From Ciona intestinalis (Eukaryota; Chordata; Ascidiacea; Phlebobranchia; Cionidae), in contig NC_020171.2 in the NCBI RefSeq assembly GCF_000224145.3, positions 1,495,008 to 1,559,007 of the forward strand: a DNA stretch of 64,000 nucleotides. Direction: 5' to 3'. Both the position numbers and the translations under genes were made by a program. The notes under the pieces are model-generated. The model was not told the origin of the DNA. It was given only the letters and a program-made list of their open reading frames with translations, and made no database searches. Below, piece after piece: positions 34,870-47,173 of the stretch. Positions within the stretch are counted from its first letter, which is position 1, and the number at the start of each line of letters is the position of its first letter.

Positions 34870-37800
34870 ATGAACAAAACTCTGACTTTTAGAGTTTTAC
34901 AGCGCGTTATATCATTGCCACAGCTGTTCCAACCCACTAGGTCAACAAAACTCTACAACCGAACGTCTGTTGAGACCTACACTGGCCCAGAATATGAAGA
35001 ATACTTGAGACAAAAACAAAATCCATCTCGAAGAGTTAAAAATACAATCAAAAATGAAAAACTGGCAAATTTTCGAGAAGAATTGCCACCACCATTGGAA
35101 AAGTTAAAATTCCGAAAAATCAGCAACGAAACTAGAAATTTATTTCGAAAAATGATAAACAATGTCAAGTCTTCTTCATATAGAGAAAACCATAATGTCT
35201 GTTTGCTGCGAGGAAAAAATCTGATCAGAGAAGCCATGATTGCCGGTGGTTTTATAAGAACAATTTATTTCAGTGAATTGAAATTACTAGAGGTAGGAAT
35301 ATACCTAAATCTACAAGTTTACCGAAACGTTTTTTTTGTGTTACTGGATTGATAAAACAAGTGCAATTTCCAGTATATGTTTAGCAAAGCCCAACCGTAT
35401 ATTTTCTTTTAATTCAGAAACTGTACTTAACCCTACACGTTTATCACCAATAATATTTATGTTGCTACAATCAAGTAAACCTGTTTATTTTCCAAGATCT
35501 TTAGATGCATAACAGTATATTTGTTTTTTTGCAGAAACTGCCAATAGATATTGTTCAAAAAACAAACTTGGTGCATGTCCCGATTGCTGCTATGCGTGAA
35601 ATGTCCGATGAAAGGACAGATGGGTTATTTGCATTGGCAACCCAGCAAGATGCAAAAACAAGACAGAAAATACGAACTCAGTAAAAATTACTTTTTATTG
35701 TGTAGTATATCCTGTCCATCGTCATTACAAAACAATTAACAAAAACACCTGCAAAGTTACATACATAACAACTCGCAAGCAGGCACGAGGTGTGTGAAAC
35801 AGAACACCTGTATTATAATGGCTATCGTTATACTGTTCTTTACATAACTTTTATATAGGAGAATTGAGTCGGTCAAGCAAAAAGAAAGCACCATTCTACC
35901 TGTTACTTTAATATGTGAAGGTATCAAAGATCCAAAAATAATGGGGGATATTTTGAAAGTTGCAAGTTGTGTTGGATGTGAAGAGGTAAGCAATAGTCGT
36001 GTTATAACTTGACAGAAGGCAGGAGGTGTATAAATACACCATGTATGTCTGGTGTATAAGAAGACACTCATGTTATAACTCGACAGTAAGCAGGAGGTGT
36101 ATAGAATACACTGTGTGTCTGGTGTGTAAAAAGACACCCATGTTATAACTTAACAGTGAACATGAGGTGTATAAATACACCATATGTGTGTCTGGTGTAT
36201 AAGAAGACACCCATGTTATAACTTAACAGTGAACATGAGGTGTATATATGTATGTCTGGTGTATAAGAAGACACCCATGTTATAAGTCGACAGTAAGCAT
36301 GAGGTGTATGAAAGAATACACCATGTGTGTCTGGTGTGTAAAAAGACACCCATGTTATAACTTAACAGTGAACATGAGGTGTATAAATACACCATATGTG
36401 TGTCTGGTGTATAAGAAGACACCCATGTTATAACTTAACAGTGAACATGAGGTGTATAAATACACCATGTGTGTCTGGTGTATAAGAAGACACCCATGTT
36501 ATAAGTCGACAGTGAGCATGAGGTGTATAAATACACCATGTGTGTCTGGTGTATAAGAAGACACCCATGTTATAAGTCGACAGTGAAGCATGAGGTGTAT
36601 AAAGAATACACTGTGTGTCTGGTGTGTAAAAAGACACCCATGTTATAACTTAACAGTGAACATGAGGTGTATAAATACACCATATGTGTGTCTGGTGTAT
36701 AAGAAGACACCCATGTTATAACTTAACAGTGAACATGAGGTGTATAAATACACCATGTATGTCTGGTGTATAAGAAGACACCCATGTTATAAGTCGACAG
36801 TAAGCATGAGGTGTATGAAAGAATACACTGTGTGTCTGGTGTGTAAAAAGACACCCATGTTATAACTTAACAGTGAACATGAGGTGTATAAATACACCAT
36901 ATGTGTGTCTGGTGTATAAAAAGACACCCATGTTATAACTTAACAGTGAACATGAGGTGTATAAATACACCATATGTGTGTCTGGTGTATAAGAAGACAC
37001 CCATGTTATAAGTCGACAGTAAGCATGAGGTGTATGAAAGAATACACTGTGTGTCTGGTGTGTAAAAAGACACCCATGTTATAACTGAACAGTGAGCATC
37101 AGATGTACAAATATAATATATAATCAGAATTTTATGAAGTAACACAATCTGAAAAATTTGGTCATTCTGAAACAATTATTCACAGGTTTATGTAATGGAT
37201 GGCTGTGTTAGTATCTGGAACACAAGTGTTTTAAAACGCGGCGGCGGTGCCCACTTTAAACTGCCTATCTTACCAAACCAGCAATGGGAGAATGTGGAGA
37301 AACTGGTCTCAAACAGCAAACCTGATGCAGTTTTCTTGTCTCATAATTGTGAAGAAGGTTTAACGATAATTGATTTTAAACAAGATCCTGTGGTAGTTGC
37401 AATTAACAAAGGTTCAAGGTATTTCATGTTTAAAATGTGCGCTTATGTTAACATAACGTAAATTGTATTTATCTCTTCGAATACAATAATAAAATTTAGG
37501 TTAATTAGAACAGCAAAGAGAGGAAACATTTCAGCAAAATAACCACTTTGGTTAAAAACTATTAAATTAATCTAATATTCGTACTGTATTTGAAGAGCTA
37601 AATAAAAATTATGTTACGGAATTGCCCATAATTTACTTGTTTAACTGATTTTTCTTACAGTGTTCTAGATACTCTGAAAAGGGAATCCACAGTTAAGTTA
37701 GACAATAAAGAAGACAGAATTAAAAATGCACATATACCCTCGATAAATTTTGATCAGGCCAATTGGCCAACTAAACAAAGTGTGCTAGTAGTTGGTAGTA

Positions 37801-37973
37801 TCAGTTTTGGGGCGTACAGTTTTGCCGTTAACCTCCAGGAGACTGTGGAACAGTGCCATGTTATAAATTTACCTCTGTCAAGGAAAACGGAGTCATTAAG
37901 TCCATCCATTGAAGCAAGTGTGCTACTATTTGATGCTCTGCGACAAATAGGAAAAAACAAAAACCTGGAATAA
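34870..37973 (+). CDS. MRM3: MRM3-like mitochondrial SpoU-family rRNA 2'-O-methyltransferase
   Basis: Exons 34870-35292, 35535-35680, 35859-35985, 37186-37418 and 37661-37973 give 413 aa in phase. The N-terminus (MNKTLTFRVLQRVISLPQLF) is basic, hydroxylated and acid-poor, as in mitochondrial import signals. Then come an RNA-binding SpoU substrate domain (CLLRGKNLIREAM...G) and the knotted catalytic domain (ICEGIKDPKIMGDILKVA, GCVSIWNTSVLKRGGGAHF). MRM3 2'-O-methylates a guanosine in the A-loop of mitochondrial large-subunit rRNA. SAM-binding residues usually conserved are altered: DPxNxG reads DPKIMG, GGExxG reads GSISFG, and the last motif (usually SLNxSxA) reads SLSPSIEA. Activity may be reduced or lost. 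The start follows a splice acceptor at 34832. Intron 3 carries the large satellite array. Family assignment strong, MRM3 against paralogues likely. Confidence 0.85.
35740..35840 (+). repeat. Composite repeat tail in MRM3-like intron 2
   Basis: 'acctgcaaagttacatacat', 'gcaggcacgaggtgtgtgaa' and 'cagaacacctgtattataat'. Confidence 0.6.
35995..37100 (+). repeat. ~75-bp satellite array (about 15 copies) in MRM3-like intron 3
   Basis: The unit contains 'tgttataacttaacagtgaa', 'catgaggtgtataaatacac', 'catatgtgtgtctggtgtat' and 'aagaagacaccca'. GGTGTATAAATACACC inside it is a perfect 16-bp palindrome. Units differ slightly ('gtcgacagtaagc' and 'gtgtgtaaaaag' types) and alternate in higher-order pattern. 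The minus strand is nearly stop-free and produces long false open frames. The 'gaggtgtat...caccc.tgttataac' core matches the tail of the composite repeat, so both have a common origin. Confidence 0.92.
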
Positions 37974-38509
37974 ATTGTATGAATGCCATTTTAAATAATA
38001 TTTTTTCCTTTTTGTAATATCGTAAAAATTGTTTTTTTTTTAACTTTGTGTGTACATTTCATTGTTCACTGCATAACACAAAATGGGTTTGCTTTGCACT
38101 GCCGCGACTCCGCGCTTTTCAGTTACAAGTTGACAAGATTTCTGGACAAATGAAGAAAAATAGCATAAAATGTTTAAAATCGTTGAAATGGGCATAAAAA
38201 TTAAACAACTTTCGTTAAATATATATAGAAAGCGTTCGGTTTATGTAGAATAGAAAGATTACGCAACTGCTAATCCGTGTTCCGACATTTCCCTTTTTTT
38301 GACCAGGACGAAAGCTTGTTAACATTTTTAGTTCGCCTGAAAGTCGTTTTTGAATGTTAGCGTTATGTTAAACTAAAATTCTAGACACGCAGGAAAAGAA
38401 ATAACTAAAACTAGCATACATTTAAAGTTTTACAAGTTTATGCTGTATAGCAAACTTTCAGAATTACGTGCGTAAGTTAAAGAAAGTTTTTTTTTGTGTT
38501 TTCGTTATT

Positions 38510-38705
38510 TGCTTTCATGTTTTTATGTTCAATCTGAGGTTTTACTACCATTTTACTGTGAACTTGGCATTAATTACGCCCGCAAATCGTATGCTGCGTT
38601 TTTCCTATTTGCTTTTATGTTTTCAGGTTTAATAATCAAAGTAGAGGTTTTAAATTTTTTTGTGTAAACTCGGCGAAAATAATGCCTGCGAATCGTTACG
38701 GCGGC
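38510..38705 (+). repeat. Diverged tandem duplication spanning the DBHS start codon
   Basis: 38510-38600 ('tttgctttcatgtttttatg' ... 'cgcccgcaaatcgtatgctg') and 38610-38705 ('tttgcttttatgttttcagg' ... 'tgcctgcgaatcgttacggc') are two copies of the same ~95-bp segment. Only the second keeps the ATG and the acceptor; the first has ACG in place of the start. Confidence 0.6.
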
Positions 38706-41700
38706 GGGGGAGGCAGTGGAAACGGTCGTTATTTTAACAACAACAATAGACAAGACCGAAATTATCAACAAAACAGACGCCACCCACCAAACCATCAAAC
38801 ACCCATGCCCCCACCCCCAGTGCCCCCTATGATGAAAAATAGCCCTCTTCCACCAAAAATGCCTGTTCCTGTACCAGCAGTGGATATGAAAAAAGAAAAA
38901 AGTCCTGCGAAAATGAAAGTTCCAGAGCCAGTACCACCCCCAAGCTTAGCCAATGAAACGGGGCATTCAAGTCGGAATGAGTCGAATGATTCACACCAAA
39001 ACGCATGTAAGACCTTCTTATACCTTCGTTTCAAGTGCTAGGCCTTTTACATGCATAGGCACAAAACAAGAGATTATGCACCTGCCTTCCTTTATTTTTA
39101 AAATTTGTCATAATGTCTTTTATATTATGAAAATTTGGACAGACAGAGGCACTGCCCTATTGTTGAGGCCGATTTTTCGATTGTTTTGGCAATTTGACCA
39201 AACCTTTTTTATAAAGAAAAATTATTAGTTTCTTGACTTTTTTTCTACTACAATCTTTTTCTATTAACAGCGAACCGACCAACAGAACGTAAATTCACTC
39301 AACGCAGTCGTTTATTCATTGGCAATCTGCCAACCAGTATAACCGAAGAAGAATTTAAAAACTTGTTTCGTCCTTTTGGGGAAGTATCCGAAACTTTTGT
39401 CAATGCTGAAAAAGGATTCGGTTTTGTAAGAATGGTGAGTTATCACTGTAAAGATGTTTCCTCAAAATAATCTTTTAGCATCTCACTGCTTGATAATTGC
39501 TTCAAATTTGAATCAATTTTATGAAACTAAAAATGATCCAGTGCTTATATAGCAGGGCGATTGTGTACCTAACAGACACAAATCAAATGTTGCAAATTGT
39601 ATAATAGACTTACATACATATTTAACCTAAATAGTACTGTCAGTCTCTTGTTTAAATAAAATTTAATTCTATTGCCGGACTTGATTTTTTGTTTGTTACA
39701 TATTTCATAGCACCAGATCCTGACTGTATTTCTTAACAAAGTCCTGCTATATTTGCACCAGATCAGTTAGATTCATCAAGTTATAAAGAAATTTAAACCG
39801 TTCTTTCTCCCAGGATACAAGGACAAATGCTGAGAGAGCTAAATGGGAACTGGATGGCAAAGTTATGCGATCGAACAGACAGCTGCGTGTACGATTTGCC
39901 ACACACGGTGCTGCACTTAGTGTTAAGAACATATCACCCTTTGTAAGTGGCTCACTAAACACATTATAGCTATATTTTGCTTGCTGTGGGTAGTTCGTGT
40001 GGGTAGTCTGAACAAGGTTACTTGAAACAATTTGGTATAAAATTTTGGCGGTTTCGAAAATGCAGAAAAAATTATCTGCAATATCTATGTAGGTTTCAAA
40101 CGAACTTCTCGAGGAAGCTTTCTCGCAGTTTGGTCCGGTTGAACGAGCAGTGGTTGTCGTTGACGACCGTGGAAAATCAATGGAGCGTGGCATTGTTGAA
40201 TTTGCGAGGAAATCTTCGGCAACAAAAGCTCTTCAACAAATCAGGGTGGGTTAAAGTATTGACTACATTGTAGGGTGGTAGGATGAGTCTGAATTAAATC
40301 CTTGAGTTTTGTATAATAATGGACAAACTCTGAGCTAAATATCTGGGTTTATGGGGTAATGGGCCAACTAGAGGCTAAATGTCAGGTTACGCTGCATGGC
40401 TTTGCCCATATAGAATAAAGTACATCTTAACCTTAAAAAGCCCATATATATATATATCTATTTGTAAACGATAATAAAATATCTGTTCTAAACTGTCCAT
40501 CACGTCTCCTAGGATGGCTGTTTCTTACTCACATCTTCACCAAGAGCAGTTGTAGCTTCAACATTGGAGCAGGAAGATACAGAAGATGGTCTTATGGAGA
40601 GGAATGTTTCAAAATCTCAATCATACTTCCAGTAAGAAACGGTTAAAATCAAGTCATTTTTGAACTAACTGGGATGGTAAAACATATAACACATATAACG
40701 TAACCCCTGTTTTAAATACCTCCAATGTTAAATATTCTAACCTAGTCCTGTAGTCATTACCACGTTTATTCTCTTACTCAGAGAGCGAGAGGCTCCTCCG
40801 AGGTTTGCGAAACCAAACTCCTTTGAGGAGGAATTCGCTCGCAGATGGAAAGCTCTTTATGATCTCGAGCGTCAGCAACGAGAACATCTCGAAAAAAACA
40901 TCCAGGAGGCAAAAGAGAAACTTGAAACAGAGATGGAAAATGCGATTCATGATCATCAAACTATGCTCATGAAACAAGGTAGTTTTTTTTATACTTCCTA
41001 GTTGATTTTAAGTATTTTTGGTAATTTTTAGTTGGTTGGTCATGTTTTTTTCATTGGTGTTTCCCTTCTTTTGTTATGTTTTATTGTTTTTTTTGGGGTA
41101 TTTTTCTTTCTTTGTTATGTAATTTATTTTCAGTTTCTTTCAGTGACTTTAAATTTTCTTTTATACAACTCGAACTTCTTCTTAGATCTTCTCAGAAGAC
41201 AAGAAGAGCTTCAAAGATTGGAGGAAGCTCGTAAGAGAGAACTAGATCGAAGGCAGGAGCTGGAAGTCGCGTAAGTTGGGTTTCCATTATTTGGACAAAT
41301 ATAAAATGTTACTAAACATATTATCAGTAAACCTACAGATCATATTTGTTAAATACTTGTTCTTGTTGTTGTGATTTTGCACTTTTTTTCTGCGCTTTTC
41401 GATTTTCACTTGCCTGGTCTTACATCTTGGTTAAATTGTAATAACCTTTAACTGGTTTTGCAGAAGAGAGAATGCAAGAAAAAAGGAAATGGAGGGACAG
41501 AGTCAAAGATTGGATATGCTAAGAGCTCAAATTGAAGGGGTATGTGAAAGAATCTAGGCTTTTTCTGATAAAAAAAGAATAATGGTACTGCAGTATTGCA
41601 TATTATTTAAAATACAAGTTGCTTAATATTTACCCTGATGAAGCCTGAATAAGACATTGAAACATCAGTTGTACAGAAAGAACTTGCCAGAACAGCTTAT

Positions 41701-44275
41701 CAGAGTTAAAATGTGTTATTATTTATAAACATATATATCAATTTTAGGTTGTATATTTGTCTTCCTTTACAGACATACAAACAAGATATGCCGCCTCACC
41801 CTAGCATGGGATTTAACCATCAACCAGGTATTTATTGTTATTTTGTATTCACTTATTCTAGTCCAATGATACTAAATACAGAAACTACTGTTTTCTCTCT
41901 AAAATAATCACAGTACAAATACAGAAGCATTATTATGACGTTGAAGACAATTGCGTGTGCAGTCCAAACATAGTTACTCAAAAAATCCGGCAGAAACGAC
42001 AATTTTAAAACAACACTGTTTTCTCTCTTAATTATATTTTTTTGGCGTTGAAGACGTCTGCTTGTACAGAACAAGGCTCCTTTAAACAATTCAGCAATCA
42101 ATTTTGAAATTTTTAAAAAAGTGAAAGAAGTTTATTTTTGTCTTTTTGATTTCGTTATGTTTAGGTTTTGGTCGCCCTGGTAGTCCACTCATGCCGCCAC
42201 AATTGCACGATCAGCTAGCTAAAGAACTAATGGGAGGACAGGGAGGTCTAGCACCAGCACCGGTAAGTGTGTCGGCTGATATGACTGGTTTATTCTGGTT
42301 TAAACTGGTTAAATGTGTATTAGAGAGGCAGAAGTTTCTTTTATAAACAGTTAAAAATTTTGGCATAGATAAATTAGTACTAAATTGTATGTATTTATTT
42401 AAAGGTATAAGTTGCTAATTTATGAAGTGTATGGGCAGTATGGCTACGGAGGATTAAAGTTACGTAGCTGTATCAGCGTAATATAGAAAGTCTGACTACC
42501 AGTATTACTGGTTTTGTATAGTAGGGTAGGGGAAGAAGGGACATCTTCAGCACATATTATCCAAATATCCTGATCGAATTTTAAACAAATAACAACAGTC
42601 CAAGGGAGTCATGAGGATGCGGTTTTATAATTCTTTGATGTTTCTTTGTTTACCACCAAATAGGACGAGAAAATTAAAAGAAAAGGTGTCCCATCTTCCC
42701 CCAGCCCACTATATGTTTTTTATACAAATTTGGGTCGGAGAGTTTATTATAATATAGTCAGTTGCAAGTGGAGTAGTTCTATTTTTTGGAAAGTGTGTAA
42801 TTTTACCCCTGTTACTATCTACTATGTGTGGTGAGGAAATAGACACGTGCTGTAATGGCCTGTAAATTTACTCAAAGGAACGAATCCTATTTACAGATTT
42901 GAAATACTTGTTTTACTGTTACTTTGTAATACCAAGTGTCACAGTTACTTTTATTTGAAGAAGTGAGCCAACTGTGGCCTAAATCTCATGTCTCATGGTG
43001 TGCCACGCTGTATGACCTTACCTGTGTGGAATAGGATACATTTATTTTATTTCCATATGTATATTATATGTACTGATTTGTACCCCCAGGGTTCCTATGG
43101 TAACATGTGTCAAATTATTTCTGCAAATATTTGAGAATCAAAAACTTGATAGTATATAACATACTGTAAAAACAGGTTCTTGTAAAGTTAAAATATACCC
43201 TAATTTGTTGTTAGTTATTTTGTTCCTACTTTGTTGAGTCTGCCAGAACATTAATATGTAACGGATTGTTCAACGTTATTTCAAAACCTGTTGACTGTAT
43301 CGCTAGAGAGCAATATGTAACAGTTGGTTGAATACGAAAAATTTTATAATCTATCTGGTTCCTAAAGTGTCATTTGCAATATCATTCTACAGTTAACCGA
43401 GTTTTAGTTGTTTTTCACACATCGGCAAACGTGTATTACAGTGTAAAACTGTATATGTAAGAGTTTTTATCCTTGTAGTATATAATTATACCTTTTATGT
43501 TTTTTATATTTCTTCTGTAAGATAAAGTTGTGCTGTAGAAATAAAATGTTGAAACTTAAGGTGTATACTAGGGTAATGTTGTCCTTCCAAATTCAATTTA
43601 ACTTTATGTAGGTCAAAGTCAAAATACATTTCCGTTAAACTGTTGAGGTGCCAAATCTGAGAAACTATTCTAGTTTAAGTATTGTGGTTTGTTGTAAGAA
43701 CTTGTAACAAGTTTTTGGTAGAAAGGTGTATCGTGTATGTATGATTCATTTGTAACTGTTAGAAGTGTTCTGTTACCCTATGAACTATAGTATACACTAT
43801 GGATTTTGACGTTTCTAAACCGCTTTTGATTTGTTTCATTCCTTGTGTGCGTAAAACCTTTTTGAAGTAGGCATGTTTTATTGAATATAAAGTTCGGAGC
43901 CTAATGAATAGATTGTATTTTCACATGTTACCATTTGGAACCCTGTTATGCAATAACTACAAGTCCCTTGTATACACTGTGATTATTTCTAAATAGAATA
44001 GACGTAGTATAACAGGTGCAGCTAAACTAACCACAACACTTTACTTTCATGGTTTTTCGTTGATCATTGCGGACCCACAGTCACGATTTGACCAAAACCG
44101 AGAACTGGCGATGCTTTCCCAGCGGGGAATTCCCGGGGGTATGCCCCCAAATATGCCCCGGGGTTTTGGGGGGCCAGGGCCTGGCTTCGGGGGCCCGCAT
44201 CACCCCATGGGGCCCGGTCAACGCCGGGGTTATGACATGGATTTTGAGCATAACCAAAAGCGCAGAAGATTCTGA
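38682..44275 (+). CDS. DBHS-family RNA-binding protein (NONO/SFPQ/PSPC1 class)
   Basis: Eleven exons join in phase to 531 aa: 38682-39006, 39271-39434, 39814-39942, 40093-40245, 40513-40631, 40782-40978, 41186-41270, 41464-41539, 41773-41827, 42165-42262, 44081-44275. The order is a Gly/Asn/Pro-rich N-terminus, RRM1 from about 122 (RNP2 LFIGNL 123-128, RNP1 KGFGFVRM 156-163), RRM2, a NOPS region (about 258-310), then a long charged coiled coil ([20 protein letters not shown] onward). A Gly/Pro/Met-rich tail ends KRRRF, like the C-terminal nuclear signal of vertebrate members. These proteins dimerise through NOPS and the coiled coil and act in nuclear transcription, splicing, DNA repair and, in vertebrates, paraspeckles. 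One pre-duplication gene is expected in a tunicate, so no vertebrate symbol is assigned. The last intron is 1.8 kb and carries a MITE. The acceptor at 38626 gives a 55-nt leader. Confidence 0.93.
42519..42712. mobile_element. ~190-bp MITE in the last DBHS intron
   Basis: The left end 'tagtagggtaggggaagaag' continues 'ggacatct'. The right end 'ggtgtcccatcttcccccag' continues 'cccacta'. Internal markers are in the same orientation as the 11535 copy. Confidence 0.78.
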
Positions 44276-47134
44276 TTTGTAAATCATGGCCGGCAACTAA
44301 CTGCCAAGTGACTTTAAAACTGGCTGTGAGTCATATGAGACTATTTTAATGCTACAAGCTACATTTGAATGACATTTCAGACAATTTCATATGAGACTTT
44401 AAATACTCAAGACAAATTTTGAATGAAATTTAAGACAGTTATCAATTTTTCGCTGCGCATTTTAGTAGTAGTTGATAAAACAAATTAAGATCTACGTTCT
44501 GTACATTTTGTATAGTTCTAAACAAAAAGTCTAAACAGCAAACATGGAGCTACAATACTATACCAATATATCTTTCTGTCAGTATGCTACTATTGTTGGT
44601 ATGTCTCTTAAACTTTGCATGTGTAATGTGGGTCATGGGCACCAAACTTTTATAAAAAAAGGGGAGGCAGGAATAGTTGTCGGTTACATATGCATTTCTA
44701 TTAAAAAGTTGAAACTTTTCGACCATATTTTTATAAATTAATGTAATGCAGAAAATTCTTGGAGGAGGCCTGCCCCCCTTGCCACCCCAGGTTTGGCGCC
44801 TATGTGTATGACTACTAGTTTATTGCACCTACAAGTCGAAATCTTAGGCATTCTTGTGTAACTGAGTGTACGTATTTCGGTTTATCGTAAATTGTGTCTT
44901 AACTAACACTAGATTTTAAATGAGTAAATGTACAGTCTAATAAACAATTTCAGATAGATGGGTTTTATTTATGTATATAATTCAATAATTCATCTTAAGC
45001 AGGTGTAGTAGTTATTCAAGTAAGTAGGCAAGTCGCAGGACTAAATGCGTTTATTCAAACACTCACAATGTGTTTTACTGTTAAGAGAACTGTCAAAACT
45101 TAAAGGATGTATTTATGAGTTACTATCATTTTTTATACTAAACATATTATACTAAACATGTGGAATTGTGGAAATGATTTACATGCTTCAATAATGCAGT
45201 TATTTTGCATATCATGTGTCTGGTGACTAGTGGGTAATGGCACGCTATACCAAAGAGATATATACCTTTTGTTTGGGGATGCCGGTAGCTGTAAAAAGTA
45301 AAAGTGGGCCGCGATGATTAGGTATGTACTCCTATGTGTTCATTGGTTCTAATGTTTACTGATTAATGCAGTGCAGAAAATGTTTTAGGCAACGTGGGTT
45401 TGACGCATATGGACCCAGTTGTATTGAGAGGTAAAAATGGCTGTTTTAGAATAAGCGCATACGCCATACATGCAGAGATGCAGTACTGTGGGCTGCTGAA
45501 CGGTTTGGAAATGTAACACTATAACTTCGGTCTTATATATAGTTATGTTTCTATATGTGGCATGTGTTCAACAATATTAAGAAATGTACAACCTGTGAAT
45601 AAGTACACTGTCTAGTGTCTAACCGGTGATTGATATGTACCTGTATGTACAGTGGCGCAGCCAGAAAAAAATAATGGGGGGGGGTTTAATCAAAAAAAAT
45701 TCACATTTTTACATTTTTTTTGTTTAAAAGGGGGGGGTCGCGACACCCTAAACCCCCCTGGCTGCGCCACTGCCTGTGTACCACTGTACCAACTTAGCTA
45801 CATGCTGTAACTGGTAATTACATCGGATATCTGTACCATTGTACCTGTAAATTACTACATATGAAGAGAATGTATGGCGCGATATAGTTTTCAACCGGAC
45901 TCTGTTATAAGAGGTAAGAAATTTTGTAAATTTTTAAACTAATCTGTGCATATTTCTTCCTTTTCAGTGAAATTAGGTAGGTGAGTAACTAGTTATGTTT
46001 GTTAAAATCTGTACATATAAAATCTGTACATACCTTTTACTTTGCTGCTTTCTGTGTTTGTCTGTTACTTATCTCCCTAAGATATTCTGTTACTATAGAA
46101 CTTGTAGGTAACAAGTGCTTCAAAAATTTTGAGAAGTAATAGCCTAGTGTGTAATGCTGCGAAATCGTCTTGCGCTGTGTCTCAGTGGTTAGGCACTTAA
46201 AGTGTAACTGGGTTTGATGATACTGATATTATGATAGATGTGTGTAATTCTTCGGTGAAACGGACATTGTTCCACCCAGTGAGTCACTAATAGGTTGCAA
46301 CAACCTGGGTCATAGGCCAATGGACCAACTCAGTTCTAAATCTCCAGTCCCATGGCATGCCATGCTGTAGTATATTACCTATGTAGAATTATTTGGTGCA
46401 AAACATACTGAAGTTTGTTTAAATTACTTGCGCTAATATATTCATTAATCTAACAGTAAATTTTGTTTGGACTTTTTGGATTTGCTCTAAATTTGGCACT
46501 TAGGTTAATGCCTTTGTTGTGCTGTAAAAAATTGTTTTAAACTTTGTTGTTTGTACATAGCAATATGATACTTGCCAATGTACTTATCGGTTATGTTGTG
46601 AAAAAAGTTGTAAAAAATTGGCCAACTTTGGCACTCTAGCGTTATATCCCAGGACACATAGCACAACAGAACTTTATCCTTATAAAATGGGTTATACGTT
46701 TGGCAAAGTGGTTAACTTTGAAACAATTTTGTTTAACAGAGAGAAATAATTTCGTATTGAATCGTGGATACTGTTGTATAAGCTGGTCAATTGCTTAAGG
46801 TTTATATTTTTTATTTTATATAACGCAGAGCAGCATTGTCTATAGGGTGTATTGCGGTAATGATTTGTAAAATTTTATTCCTTTTTTTGTTTTGTAAATT
46901 TCCTATAATTTTAGCACTTGATCTGTATTGCAATGCTTGGGTTTAAAAAACTAAAACCATTTTTAGTGACGTAAAGATAAAAAATTGTACTTAAAATTGT
47001 AATATACAATTATTCATATATTATGGGCTATCATAATCATATAATTAAAACTGACCAAAAATTAATGTTTTATGCACCGTTTCAAAAACCCGATACCAAA
47101 ATCTATTTTTTAAAGTTCTATTGTATAATTTCAG
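44276..47134. other. DBHS 3' UTR and intergenic DNA
   Basis: A poly(A) signal AATAAA at about 44939 suggests the 3' UTR ends near 44960. The rest holds an inverted-repeat element (45650-45772) and a fragment of the composite repeat (46240-46390, 'agtgagtcactaataggttg'). No coding exon recognised. Confidence 0.5.
45650..45772. mobile_element. hAT-type MITE, second copy (opposite orientation)
   Basis: The ends CAGTGGCGCAGCCAG and CTGGCTGCGCCACTG are the same 15-bp inverted repeats as at 34025, with G-run blocks inside. The flanking octamers (tgtatgta, cctgtgta) match at 5 of 8 positions, so the target duplication is worn or absent. Confidence 0.75.
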
Positions 47135-47173
47135 CTTATCAAAGTGAAGTCTTATCACCATATACATTCTGAC

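Noticed and set aside
36143..37175. Series of 60-126 aa minus-strand open frames (FLYTRHT repeats) across 35.7-37.2 kb and both-strand equivalents at 63.0-63.7 kb
   Set aside because: They are translations of the 75-bp satellite, whose length is a multiple of three in many units. They lie inside introns and have no independent coding signal.
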